Below are positions 44,411-54,123 of a DNA stretch of 64,000 nucleotides, piece after piece (position 1 is the stretch's first letter; every line of letters starts with the position of its first letter). The DNA is taken from assembly GCA_013339765.2 (NCBI GenBank), contig CM023449.1:106494417-106558416 (forward strand). Direction: 5' to 3'. A program made the position numbers and the translations under genes. This DNA comes from Haemaphysalis longicornis. Taxonomy: Eukaryota; Arthropoda; Arachnida; Ixodida; Ixodidae. Below the pieces are notes generated by a model. It had not been told where the DNA came from and did no database searches. It worked only from the letters and a program-made list of their open reading frames with translations.

Positions 44411-45173
44411 CAATTAGCGAGAGGATGTGGTCAGCGTGAAACTTCCAATTACCTTCCAGTGATTTTTTGTAACGTAAGAAGCGTCATGAATAAACGGGAT
44501 CAGCTGAATGCCCTAATATCCTCTAGTGATGCTGATTTAATTATACTAACCGAGGCATGGCTTAACGCAAAGATAAGAAATGCAGAAATTTTTCAAGTGG
44601 ATAAACGATACAATCTTTACCGCTGCGACCCAGATGGCCGGCATGGAGGTGGAACCTTGATAGCCGCATCGCAAAATATTCCTTCTTTTCCCATACCCCT
44701 TGTTACCGATCTCGAGATTGTCTGCGTATGCACCACGTTCGGCAATACAAGAATAGTTGTGATAGCCTGCTATCGACCCCCCACCGCTCCCTCTACACTT
44801 TCGTGGAGGAATTGCACGAGGACTAAATGCTATCGTTTGCCGATACCCTTCGTTACCTATAATTTTGCTAGGAGATTTTAACTTTCCGAACATTGACTGG
44901 TCAAATTCTTTCCCTACCCTTAAACCATTTTCTTCCCAATCTCAGAGTTTCTTAGACCTCTGTGCCTGCTTTAATTTTACTCAACTTGTTAAAGAGCCCA
45001 TTAGACTTAGTGGCAATACCGCAAACACTCTTGATTTAATCCTGTCGACTCACCCTGACTTCGTATCGAGCATTAGTTATCTTCCAGGCATTAGTGATCA
45101 CTCAGTATTGCATTTCAATCTTCAATTCTCCTTCAAACGCCTTAAACAAAAGCTTAAACTGATTCGTGATTAA
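44411..45173 (+). pseudogene. CR1-B endonuclease
   Basis: Apurinic-type endonuclease that would nick the target. Motifs: FCNVRSVMNKRDQLNAL (near 44466), ILTEAWLN (catalytic Glu, near 44548), RHGGGTLIAA (near 44640), then after a frame change near 44870 LGDFNFPNIDW (near 44868) and 'NTLDLILSTHPDFV', 'GISDHSVLHF' (near 45090-45115). The frame is stopped at 45171-45173 (TAA), but the same frame continues beyond into RT. Confidence 0.85.
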
Positions 45174-46700
45174 AGTAAGGCCGACTTCGACGTCATTAAT
45201 CTGAATCTCGGCTCCTATCTGGACACGTATCTAGAACTGTTTGATGACCGTAGCGTGCAAGAAAACTGGAAATTATTCCTTGGAAAAATAACCGAGCTTA
45301 CCAATGCGCACGTTCCCCTGAGGTGTATTCGCTCTGATGGAATATCCCCGTGGTACAATAGGACACTTACTCGTTTGTTAAACAAAAAGAAGCGGCTATT
45401 CCGCAAAGCGAAATTTCACAACACTAGTGATCTCTGGGCGTCATATTTTTCTGCTCAAACAGAATACACTAGCTCAGTACAACACGCCAAACGGCACTTT
45501 TTGAACAACACCTTGCCAGATATTCTTCGTACGAACCCGAAAAAGTTTTGGAGCATTGTTAATACTAAAGAAAACCATGATATTGTACTTTTCGATGATA
45601 CAGGCGAGCCTGTACCTCCCGCGAAGTGTGTTTCCGTGTTAAACAACGTTTTCGTTCATACTTTTTGTTCAGCCGTTCTAAGCTCTATACCAGATCTTGT
45701 TCCGAGTAGCTTTTCTGCCATGTCTCCTGTTGTGTTTGAGTCTGTTGGAATTGTAAAAGTTATTGATTCATTGAAATTGACCTCTTCATGCGGAATAGAC
45801 GGCATCAACGCAAAGTTTCTGAAGCAAACTAAAAACTACTCATCCATTTTTCTTGCAAAGATTTTCCAGCAGTCCCTAAATAGCGGAATTTTACCATGAG
45901 ACTGGAAGATTGGCAAGGTCGTCCCGCTGCATAAATCAGGAAACAGACATTCACCTCTAAACTACAGGCCGATTTCATTGACAAGCATTCCTTGCAAAAG
46001 TATGGAGCACGTCGTATATTCGCACATTTGTAATTTTCTTGAGTTTAATTTTTTTTCCAATTCTACACAGCATCGATTTAGGCGTTCTTTCTCATGCGAA
46101 ACACAGTTACTTCACTTTACTCACTCGCTCCATACCTGTCTTGATAGCAATTCTTTGGTTGACTGTATTTTCCTGGATTTTGCCAAGGCCTTTGATAAGG
46201 TGAACCACGTTTTACTAATGACTAAACTTGCCGCCCTCAACCTCGATCCCCAGTTACTGCTATGGTTAGAACATTTTCTTAACAACCGTTCTCAATATGT
46301 CACGCTAAATGGTTTCGACTCCCAACTTAATGAGGTAACCTCTTGTGTGCCTCAAGGTTCAGTTCTAGCTCCCATACTATTTTTAATATATATTAATGAC
46401 CTATCTAACCATGTGTCTTCTTCAATGCATCTATACGCAGACGATTGGGTCATTTATCGTCAAATCAGGTGTGACGACGACAATCCCGAACTGCAGTCTG
46501 ACTTGAACAAAATTGTGACATGGAGCGAAACATGGAAAATGGTGCTTAACCCCCTAAAATGCAAGGTTATGCGTATTTCACGGCGTGACGTATGTTCACC
46601 TTTTTACACTCTAACTGGTGTGCCACTGGAAAACGTATCATCCTATCGTTATCTCGGCGTCACCTAATCATCATAGCTAACCTGGAAATTTCACATTGAC
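45174..46700 (+). pseudogene. CR1-B reverse transcriptase, main part
   Basis: The same frame as the second half of the endonuclease continues with 'LLNKKKRLFRKAKFHNTSDL' (45380-45435), 'SSCGIDGINAKFLK' (45785-45825), a TGA at 45897-45899 where Trp is expected, 'WKIGKVVPLHKSGN', 'PISLTSIPCKSMEHVVYSH', 'DCIFLDFAKAFDKVNH' (palm A, 46160-46205), 'CVPQGSVLAPILFLIYINDL' (46345-46405) and the catalytic LYADDWVIYR (46430-46465). TAA at 46665 and TAG at 46674 precede the Y insertion at 46705. With few changes this would have been an active polymerase. Confidence 0.85.
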
Positions 46701-46705
46701 TCCAC
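46701..46705 (+). repeat. Target-site duplication, left copy, of element Y
   Basis: TCCAC, repeated at 48714-48718. Removing Y and one copy rejoins the CR1-B RT frame exactly. Confidence 0.88.
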
Positions 46706-46854
46706 TGTTGTAAATAAATGAGATGGGCGCAGGCAGAGGGCGATAGGCGGGGTAAAGAAGAAGACGAAGCTGCGCCCACTGCCTCGCTCACAGTTTGTTC
46801 CATCGCCTTACGAGAACGGGTGCTGGGTCGTGCTTCTCTCTTGGATCCTCCACA
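46706..46854 (+). repeat. Element Y 5' LTR
   Basis: 149 bp. It contains AATAAA at 46713-46718 near the start and ends GGATCCTCCACA. Confidence 0.9.
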
Positions 46855-46989
46855 CGCTGGTGCCGTGAAACCCGGGATTCGAGGCACGAGCGGACCTGAC
46901 TTTGACGGCGCAGCGGCTGCGACGCTCGCGGGGCCTGGAACCTTCGCGCTATTTGTTCCGGGAGGCCTTGCCCTCGACCGCTGCCCATC

Positions 46990-48486
46990 ATGGCTCGTGC
47001 CCAAGCCGACCCTCGTTTTTCTACGCCACCCCTTCCATTGGAACGCCTGAAGCTACGCCGCAGGCTCCTGCGAGAGAAAATCTCAGGGCTCATTACGGCA
47101 ATCGACGCCCTTCTCCAGGACCCGGCTCCGCACGTGACCGATCTGACCGCCAACATTTACCACTTCCACTACACGCCGAGCGAGATACGGGCCCTCGACG
47201 CTGCAATTCAAGGAAACCTGACCGGCGACAAGCTGAAGGAAGACATTGCCGTATCCCAGCGTTTTGACGACAAAATGCGCTCCTGTAAAACGCGCGTGCT
47301 GCTCCACCCGGTTGGCAAAGCCGCTGTGAATTCAGCCGCCGGTGGCTACGTCCGAACCACCCGGAGGAGTGACAATCGAGAGCGCATGGGTGTTCCCATC
47401 GTACCGCAAAACACCCACTTTGTCTCTCTTCCGATGGTTCAGCCAGAGACGCGCCAACAGCAGCTCGAGCCCACCATACACGACGAACACGCAGCCAACA
47501 TAAGTTCATCCATTTGGATGGCGCCTGGTGACTCTGCGGTCAACGCCACTCACAGTGAGTCTCCAGTAACGAAACCGTGCACATTGGAAGCAGAGGACCT
47601 CACCCAGCGCCAAATGACTGTCCCGATCTGCCCTCAGAGTACCAGCTTCACCGTCTTCCCCGACAGTGAGAGCAAGCTGCTTTCGAGCGACTGGAATGAG
47701 GCGCTGGGTGACGATGAGGCAGACGCGTTCCTGCCGTCCCCTTCGAAAACTGACAGCCACACACTCACCCCTTTTCGTGAGGCATATCCGCGTACGCACC
47801 AAATCAAGGAGCTCAGTGAGTCTGGCGAGAGCAAGCACAGGGGGATTCCTTTCCAGCTCAAGATCTCGTCGCCTGGTGACACCACCCTCATCATGCACCT
47901 AGATGACGCTCCTAAAGATCGTAAAACCGCCGGTTTGGATTCGCGAAGGAAGGAATTGAATCGATGCCCACCAACCAGAAGGAAGATGAGTAGCCACGCC
48001 TCGGGTCATGTGGCGGATAACCGCGAACGCATACCAGCTAGCCACCGGATATTTCAGCGTGTCTGCACACACCTGCCCCGGCTGGCATCCCGCTTCCGAA
48101 TCCGGCGCCTCCCCCGATGGTGTCGAATACGGCACAGCGCGAAATCACCATCAGTTCAACTACACAGCTTGAGAACCGGACATGGCAGGCAGCCCGACAC
48201 CAAGGGTTATACTAGACTCCTTATGTTTGTCAAAGCCACAGTCGCTTGCCCACCGACCAAGCAGTGCACCTTCTGGAACGGGCTCGTTATCAAGAATCAC
48301 ATCAATCCACCCAAACTGATCGGATTCCCTTACGACCCCGGCGGTTACCCCAAGATCTACGGTGCGAAGCGCGTCATCCTGATGCACACGGAACATCACA
48401 GCAACTGGAGGACGCAACATCAGATGATAATCATCGCTCAAAGTGCCGCCCGTGTGAACAGTCCGACATCATTTATTTTCGCCTGA
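46990..48486 (+). CDS. Element Y gag-like protein, 498 codons, intact
   Basis: Open from the first Met after the leader to a TGA 80 bp before the 3' LTR. The N-terminus (residues 15-60: 'LERLKLRRRLLREKISGLIT') is a basic amphipathic helix region like the start of BEL/Pao gag proteins. Residues 45-110 are helical and acidic/basic ('LTANIYHFHYTPSEIRALDA'). The middle (140-300) is Ser/Thr/Pro-rich and looks disordered. The C-terminal 150 residues are Arg/His/Pro-rich, end in a region with paired 'YPKIY' and 'HHSNW' words, and have no recognised domain. No CCHC knuckle, DTG or YxDD motif is present. A role in packaging the element RNA is inference. Full openness in a nested insertion fits its recent arrival. 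Confidence 0.65.
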   Translation: MARAQADPRFSTPPLPLERLKLRRRLLREKISGLITAIDALLQDPAPHVTDLTANIYHFHYTPSEIRALDAAIQGNLTGDKLKEDIAVSQRFDDKMRSCKTRVLLHPVGKAAVNSAAGGYVRTTRRSDNRERMGVPIVPQNTHFVSLPMVQPETRQQQLEPTIHDEHAANISSSIWMAPGDSAVNATHSESPVTKPCTLEAEDLTQRQMTVPICPQSTSFTVFPDSESKLLSSDWNEALGDDEADAFLPSPSKTDSHTLTPFREAYPRTHQIKELSESGESKHRGIPFQLKISSPGDTTLIMHLDDAPKDRKTAGLDSRRKELNRCPPTRRKMSSHASGHVADNRERIPASHRIFQRVCTHLPRLASRFRIRRLPRWCRIRHSAKSPSVQLHSLRTGHGRQPDTKGYTRLLMFVKATVACPPTKQCTFWNGLVIKNHINPPKLIGFPYDPGGYPKIYGAKRVILMHTEHHSNWRTQHQMIIIAQSAARVNSPTSFIFA

Positions 48487-48566
48487 TCACTGGGACAATA
48501 TTCAGGCGCTGCATTAGAAGGCTCAGCTTGAAAGCCAGTCCTTGCCTTTCTGGCCGGGGGGGAGTG

Positions 48567-48713
48567 TGTTGTAAATAAATGAGATGGGCGCAGGCAGAGG
48601 GCGATAGGTGGGGTAAAGAAGAAGACGAAGCTGCGCCCACTGCCTCGCTCAGTTTGTTCCATCGCCTTACGAGAACGGGTGCTGGGTCGTGCTTCTCTCT
48701 TGGATCCTCCACA
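48567..48713 (+). repeat. Element Y 3' LTR
   Basis: 147 bp. It lacks the AC dinucleotide present in the 5' copy (CTCACAGTT against CTCAGTT) and has T for C in the GATAGGYGGGG word. Confidence 0.9.
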
Positions 48714-48718
48714 TCCAC

Positions 48719-49262
48719 CACATCAAAGGCTAATCGCATGCTGGGCTATTTACGACGAAATTTCAGCCAAGCTCCTGTCTCCCTAAAGTTAACACTTTAC
48801 CGAACTTTAATACGCTCGAAACTAGAATACGCTGCATCTATTTGGGATCCGAGCCAAGCTAACTTAATTCAGTCTCTAGAGCTAGTGCAAAACAACGCAG
48901 TGCGTTTTATATTGTCGAACTATCAACGAGCAGCCAGTGTTACATCAATGACGTCCAGTTTATTTTTGCCTCTCCTGACCCTGCGCAAAAGATATTTTCG
49001 TCTTTGCCTGTTCCACAAAGTATACAATCATAACTTGCTGCGCAGCTTGCTTATACCGCCACCATTTTATCGTTCGTCCCGTATTGATCACATGAATAAA
49101 GTTGGAATCACTCATTGTCAAACCAACACATTTTTTCACTCATTCCTACCCTGCACATCAAATGATTGGAACGGCCTTCCTGCAGATATAGCATCCATAA
49201 CAGATCAGACACTTTTTAGAAGCTCGTTATATGGGTATTCGGTTCCAGATGACCAATCATAA
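48719..49262 (+). pseudogene. CR1-B reverse transcriptase, C-terminal part
   Basis: Continues the RT across Y: 'KANRMLGYLRRNFSQ', 'LTLYRTLIRSKLEYAASIWD', 'LELVQNNAVRFILSNYQR', 'SLFLPLLTLRKRYFRLCLFH' and 'TSNDWNGLPADIASI', the usual CR1 thumb and C-terminus. Open to the stop at 49260-49262. It appears to encode a normal protein end, followed by about 400 bp of 3' UTR. Confidence 0.85.
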
Positions 49263-49664
49263 TTTTTTTCTTATAGTTCTGGCGCACAGTTGCCCTTGTA
49301 TCTGCATTTATCTTTTATTTTGTATGCTTTGTTCAGCATATACCACTCGGTGTTAATGCTTGTGTCTTTGACATGAAACATTGCCACCTTCCGTTCCTAT
49401 TTTCTTTTTCTTCCTTTGCGATGTGCATATATTTTGCTTTATGCCTTTTTGATGTGAATATATGTTGTGATGTGAATGTATTGATGTGAACTAATTGTTC
49501 TTGATTATGGTATTTATGTCGCGACCACGTATAGTTGGCCAATTTAAGAGATTTTGTGTAATTGGCCGCATCTGTCTTTTTTGTGTGTGTACTCTGTAAA
49601 CCACTCCTCTCTACAATGCTTCGGCGATTGAGAGTAAGTGATATAAATAAATAAATAAATAAAT
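49263..49664 (+). other. CR1-B 3' UTR and ATAA-repeat tail
   Basis: T-rich, non-coding, ending in about five tandem ATAA units at 49643-49664. Short tandem tails are usual for CR1-like elements. Confidence 0.75.
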
Positions 49665-49936
49665 CTCTTGCTCTCGGCTCTGTCCTCCGTCACTGCAGGT
49701 GCGCGATAAGCGCACATGCGCGTCTCCTCTCTCATCTCCTTCTCTCAACTTCATCTGCTCTATTTATTGAACCCGGTCCGCGCGCCCCTCCCTCAGTTGC
49801 TGGTTCGGTTGAGTCACGCTGCGCCGTTCGGAGTTATGTCATTTTCCGTTATTTGGATACCCAATCTCGTGAACGTTTCGGAACCTCCGAGATGCTTCGC
49901 ATCAACTCAGGGTTCCGTCACGGGAAGGTGGTGTCA
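49665..49936. other. Unassigned insert between CR1-B tail and Gypsy W
   Basis: W coding sequence stops at about 42890 and resumes at about 49937, but CR1-B ends at 49664. These 272 bp belong to neither recognisably. They include a GC-rich segment and an open stretch without known motifs. They could be a 5' relic of another element or sequence co-inserted with CR1-B. Confidence 0.45.
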
Positions 49937-50360
49937 TTTTTATCTATTGGTTGGCCGTGAGCCCGTTTTGCGTTTGGGGTCGCTCTTTCCTGCCTGCTCC
50001 TCTGAATGCGCTCGCGATGCTATTACTCGCGCCCATCAAGCTCGTCAACTGGATCGCGACCACCTTGTTGCTTCGCAAGTCTCACAAAAGACACGGTACG
50101 ACGAACGTCACCACACGGTCCACATTACTCCGGGCCCCCTCGTCCTGCTCTGGTTCCCCGCACGTCGTGTTGGCCTGTCCGAAAAACTGCTCCAACCCTA
50201 TTCTCGTCCATACAAAGTGTTGCGTCGCGTCACAGATGTGACGTATGAGGTTGCTGTTGCCGTCTCTACTGGGGCCTCGTCCTCTACTGTCCCTCCTACC
50301 AGTGTTGTCCATGTTGCCCCCACCAAGCCATTTCAGCCCCCACCGACCGACTCTCCTTAG
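49937..50360 (+). pseudogene. Gypsy W integrase, C-terminal part
   Basis: Resumes after CR1-B with 'FYLLVGREPVLRLGSLFP', 'CARDAITRAHQARQLDRDHL', 'KTRYDERHHTVHITPGPLVL' and 'ARRVGLSEKLLQPYSRPYKV' then 'RRVTDVTYEV', the usual Gypsy tail with the chromatin-contact region. It is open to a stop at 50358-50360, close to the polypurine tract and 3' LTR. Confidence 0.85.
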
Positions 50361-50396
50361 ACAGCACCGAGACGGTGCCTCTTCCGCCGGGGGTCA

Positions 50397-50568
50397 TGTA
50401 ACGGGGAAATCCCTGTACGCGCCAAACATGCGGTGGGCGCTGCGCCCCTGATGGAAGACGACAAGAACGACAACGCTTGGCCCCGGACTCACGCTGCTGC
50501 CTACCAGTGCTTCCCAGCTTATTATGACTTCTAAATAGCTCCAACTTACGTGGCTTTGCCACGTAACA
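50397..50568 (+). repeat. Gypsy W 3' LTR
   Basis: 172 bp, TGTAACGG...ACGTAACA. It is paired with 33896-34052 and preceded by a GCCGGGGGTCA purine-rich tract. Confidence 0.8.
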
Positions 50569-51072
50569 ATATTATAAATAATACTAACCGTACGCTTGGC
50601 TATTTATAATGTAACTTCTCACACAGATACAGTTGAAACTTCTTCTTTATAAGAGTTAGTGAGGCTCAAGCTTGAACATTCGTCATCTGTGTGGGATCCA
50701 CAGGTTAAAATTTGTCATTGGCTTAGAATTCATTCAAAATTGCGGGGCACACTTTATTTTATAAAATTACTCCCGTATAGCTAGCGTAACTCACATGAAT
50801 TAAATTTGAATATACCCATCGTATCACTTGTCCACAAAATGTCCCATCTGTGCCTGTTCCACAGGATTCATCATTCTATGCCTTGGCTAACTAACTGGCT
50901 TATTCGCCGCCATCCTAGGTTTCATCCCGCAGCGATCACCACTTCAAAGTTGGGATTGCAAGCAGCCGGAGATATCTTCATTTTAACTCATTCGTGCCCA
51001 CAACAACCTCGGATTGAAACTACCGACCTGGTTCCATCGCAACAATCATCGACACGGCTAACTTCAAGATGA
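50569..51072 (+). pseudogene. CR1-A RT C-terminal part, right of W
   Basis: Reading in the same frame as 33826-33894, it gives 'INNTNRTLGYL', then after stops 'LKLEHSSSVWDP'-like and 'SVTHMNLNLNIPIVSL', and finally an open segment 'KMSHLCLFHRIHHSMPWLTN' (50836-50900) that matches the CR1 C-terminus (compare CR1-B 'RKRYFRLCLFHKVYNHNLL'). Several stops are present. Confidence 0.75.
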
Positions 51073-51185
51073 CCTTGCACACGTACCCGCTATGATGTTG
51101 CTCCATTTTGATCTATTATTTTCAACCGTTTTCCCCACTTCTCTCTGTACTACATTGTTTTGAGAGGAAATAAATAAATAAAATC
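51073..51185 (+). other. CR1-A 3' UTR and AAAT tail
   Basis: Short non-coding stretch ending in AAATAAATAAATAAAA at 51170-51185, after which minus-strand element Z sequence resumes. Confidence 0.7.
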
Positions 51186-51189
51186 AATA

Positions 51190-52980
51190 CGAGTGACAGC
51201 AGCCTGCACGTTCTCCATAGGGATATGTTTTGGTAGTTCACTGATGGTGCGAAGGGTGGCTCTGTGAAGATTTTTAGCGTTCTCATGTGCATTTTGTTAG
51301 GGTCGTAAGATTGGGCTGAGTAAGTTGTGGTACCAATGAAGAGAGCGTGTGCTAAAGTTTACGTCGCCTCCTTGCTCCCTTGGGAAGCCTCCTTGCTTCC
51401 TTGAGTTGTTCGAGAGGCGATGTATGACAAGTTGGATTGTTTTGCATTAGGTTTGAGTTGTTGTAGCCATACTAACGGGCTTGTTTTGTGTCCGTTTGGG
51501 ATTACGAGTACTCGTGTGGGATGTAAACTAGCGGTCATAGGGGTACCGGCCAGAAGAGTTGGAATATTACAGTGTGGAAGGAGTTTGTGGCCAAAAGTTG
51601 GTAATAATTCGCTTTTTTTTTCAGGGGATCATTCGAGGCCAAGAGTGGCCAATAAGCATTGAAGACTATTTGCTGAAGCTTAGTTCGGTTTGCATGTCTT
51701 CGGTCTATGAAAAGTCGCCTGATTCAGTTCATGGGGGGATGTCTGCATATATTGTCAAGCGACAGCACAGTCACGTTCGCGAATTCGAGCCACCCTCACC
51801 GTGTCGAGGCACAGTATAGTCGGGTAAAATGTGAATTTATTAGGTAATCCGTGTTCAAGGTACTATGTGCAAGAGTAGAGCCTGGGTGAGATCTTTGATT
51901 CGTATTTGCCGAGCTTTTCAAAAAATTTCGGCTCCAGATTTGAGCCCGGCGCCTGGTTAGGCCTGGGGCAGTTTCTCTAGTATTGTGAATTGGCTGACGC
52001 GATAAAAAGCCTTGCGTAGGACAGCGGTTAGTATCAGGTCGGGAGAAGAGTGGTTAGGATAGCCGGAGGGTATCGTGAGTGCTGAGGTTTGAGCGGAAGC
52101 CAGTCTGAGCCGGGTGAAAGTATGGTTCGACATATTCTAGCTAAAGGGTGATACGGTTAGAGATGAGCCGGTCTACAAGTTTGCAGAAGTCAGGAGTCGG
52201 CGAGATGAGACGGAGGTTTGGAACGTCACTTAGGCCGGTACCAGTTTTTTTTGGGTTTTAGAATAGGGAAGTTGAGAGTTAACTTAAAAGGTTCAGTGAC
52301 TTCCCCAGTTTCCCAACACCGGTTAACATGATCACGTTTGACAAGCGAAGGCTTCGGCAATTTACAGAGGTGTTTCCAGTAACACTGTGACTTCCAGGAG
52401 CAAATTTTGATTTTTTTTTCATGAATTGCCGTGTGAAGTTCATTGAAGGAGAAGGAATGGTCTAGATCGTCCTGCGGTTATGAAATAGGTATGAATGGAA
52501 GAGAGGGAGCGGGGCTGATTTGACCATGTGTGAAGAGAGCCATAGTGCCATGTTCGATGGTGACGAGGTGTTTTGTGAAAGTGAGAGTAGAAAGGAGAGG
52601 AAGTTGCAGTTTTTTCTCCAAGACGTTTATGAATCTACATTACAGTCCGTAGACTTTTTCCATGACCGATTGATGCACAAAGATTATTCAAGTGGTTATT
52701 AAAAATGGTGACGTTGAGAAGAAGTGTTAAGTTCATACTCGCGGCGGATGCGGACAAGGGTTATATGGCGTTTTCCGGTAATGCGGTACAATTGCGTGAG
52801 ATAGTGTGCTTTTTTCAATGAGTTTGCTGACTTGGGTATCGAGAGCCGGTGTGTCTAAAGAGCACTGGATTTCTTCGGTGGCTTTACGCGTACTAATTCG
52901 AATAGGGTTCCCAAAATCACAGAAGGGGGCCGGGGCTGGTTTTGATCGATAGATTCGTAGAAACTGTCGCAGTCAAGTAG
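51190..52980 (-). pseudogene. Element Z reverse transcriptase, heavily decayed
   Basis: Across several frames the minus strand gives 'FPILKPKKNWYRP' (near 52245), 'YRLISLTSCVCKLVDRLISN'-type sequence (52150-52200), 'HPAQTGFRSNLSTHDT'-like (near 52100), 'LTAVLRKAFYRVSQFTILEK' (52000-51965, palm A with its Asp lost), 'LKSGAEIF' and 'YESKISP' (near 51890), and the thumb 'LHRATLRTISELPKHIPM' (51220-51270). The region 51430-51830 in between has few motifs. Confidence 0.65.
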
Positions 52981-53169
52981 TGAGAGGGTTTACTTGGTGC
53001 GCGTTTACCTACTATGAAACTTTATATCGAGGGAGAAGCTTTTTCTAGCCCAGGTTGTAGAGTAGGAGGACCATATCTTGATGAGACCGGGCGTTGTCCA
53101 GGTAACTCTGGCATGGTATCTTCCTGAGCTTTACGAAAGCCAATTGTTGTCTTTTGAAAAGTTTCATTG

Positions 53170-53530
53170 TTAAGAATGAAATTGTGGAGATGCATTGTAA
53201 ATGACAGAAAGGCTTCCTCGAGCAGATGTGCTGCTGCAATCCCATGGTGGGTGAGGGGCGTTGAAGTCACCACCAATAAGTATTACAACATTTGGGTGCT
53301 GGGTGATGCGAGCCGTGGTCCAGGCAGACTCGGAGAGACGTGAGGAAGTTACGATAGATTTGTAGTAGGCCGATACGAGAAAAATTTTGCGACCAGTGAG
53401 AAGGCGTGTGAGAACAGCAACGACTTCGTGACTAAAGGATAAGATCTCAAGAAGGATGATGTGAGGCTGCCATATGAGACTGTATAAGAAGGGCGCCATA
53501 TTCAGGGGTGACAGCCGATTGTACATTTGC
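53170..53530 (-). pseudogene. Element Z endonuclease fragment
   Basis: The frame at 53526-53170 contains 'LTGRKIFLVSAYYKS' and 'NVVILIGGDFNAPHPPWDCS', the central GDFNA.H..WG motif of I-type endonucleases, then 'ARGSLSVIYNASPQF'. Motifs N- and C-terminal to this are degraded. Confidence 0.7.
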
Positions 53531-53877
53531 AGCTACCGCGCTTAACTTGCGTGATAGGTGCGTTTGTGTGCGCTATGTAACCGGGGATGGTCGGAGTTTT
53601 GTGTGTTTCCTTGAGGAGAATAAAAGAAAGGTTTGATTCGTTTAGCGTTCATCAGTAAATTGTTGTGTTGAGGCTTGAAGGCCCTCCAATTTCATTGCAG
53701 TGCACTCATTTTCGACCGTGAGGTGATCTGGGAACGTAGAGGTGAGATCTTTCGCAGGGTCTCTTTTAATGGGTAAATCGGCTGAAGTCGAGTAACGACT
53801 TCTAGAATTTGGCGAAGTTGATTCGCATGCGTGTCTCTGTAGGCCCGCGTGTTTTTGCAATCTTCCTGCCGAATGAG

Positions 53878-53889
53878 TTGTTCTCGATG
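53878..53889 (+). repeat. Target-site duplication, one copy, of SINE-2
   Basis: TTGTTCTCGATG matches TCGTTCTTGATG at 54124-54135 (two mismatches). Confidence 0.65.
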
Positions 53890-54123
53890 GATTGATTGGT
53901 TGAATGTAGGGTTTAACGCGCCGCCGCAACGCACGCGATCAGGCGCACCATAGTGGAGGGCTCCGGATTAATTTTGACCACCCGGGCATCTTTAACACGC
54001 ACCGAAATCACGTAGAGATGGTCGTTTTCGATTTTGGCCTCAATCAGAAAAGCGGCCAGGAATGGAACCCGCGTTATTTTGCTTGGCAGCACAACGCCTT
54101 AGCCACTGAGTCACCGCGGCGGG
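53890..54123 (-). mobile_element. SINE-2, tRNA-derived, Ruka-like, minus strand
   Basis: Same family as SINE-1, inverted and more diverged: A box TGACTCAGTGG (complement of 54103-54113), B box GGTTCCATTCC (complement of 54059-54069, one change from consensus), the CGGAGCCCTCCACTATGG body word near 53955, and an AATC-type tail at 53890-53900. Inserted in element Z ORF1. Confidence 0.85.

Larger units (their letters stand above)
46706..48713 (+). mobile_element. Young non-autonomous LTR retrotransposon Y, BEL/Pao-like
   Basis: A 2,008-bp insertion with LTRs of 149 and 147 bp (TGTTG...CCACA) that differ by one substitution and one 2-bp indel. It has a 5-bp TCCAC duplication, a primer-site-like TGGTGCCGTGAAACCCGGG (46858-46876) and a G-rich purine tract just before the 3' LTR. 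The only substantial frame is a 498-codon gag-like protein. There is no protease, RT or integrase, so mobility must have come from proteins of another element. BEL/Pao affinity is inferred from 5-bp duplication, primer-site type and the gag N-terminus. Confidence 0.88.
42892..49664 (+). mobile_element. CR1-like element CR1-B inside Gypsy W, split by Y
   Basis: Near full-length element: 5' UTR with repeated monomer (42903-43435), ORF1 with 2A-like motif, endonuclease, RT (to 46705 and from 48719), 3' UTR and an ATAA-repeat tail (49643-49664). Fewer breaks than CR1-A: mainly single nonsense codons. No clear flanking duplication was found. At its right, 49665-49936 is extra sequence before W resumes. 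Confidence 0.85.
33896..50568 (+). mobile_element. Ty3/Gypsy element W, interrupted by X and CR1-B
   Basis: W starts with a 5' LTR at 33896 and ends with a 3' LTR at 50397-50568. Between them, and between two insertions, lie gag (34071-35430), protease (39848-40342), RT (40689-41400), RNase H (41400-42000), integrase (42226-42890) and the integrase C-terminus (49937-50360). ATATT on both sides (33890-33894 and 50569-50573; one extra C at 33895) is a likely 5-bp target duplication. LTR divergence by eye is about 13 of 150 (8-9%), older than X or Y. Without its insertions W would be about 5.2 kb. Confidence 0.85.
23774..51185 (+). mobile_element. CR1-like element CR1-A, split by V and W
   Basis: A near full-length CR1-like non-LTR element lies inside element Z. 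Its parts are: 5' UTR with monomer repeats (23774-24160), an ORF with a 2A-like motif, endonuclease, RT palm to 27153, a further RT piece at 33826-33894, the C-terminus at 50569-51072, and a 3' UTR ending in an AAAT-type tail at about 51167-51185. The RT reading crosses the W insertion without a frame change (..THIYNI to INNTNRTLGYL..). The protein is full of stops and frame changes. A possible short flanking duplication (acgtagtg/acgagtg) is weak. Confidence 0.8.
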
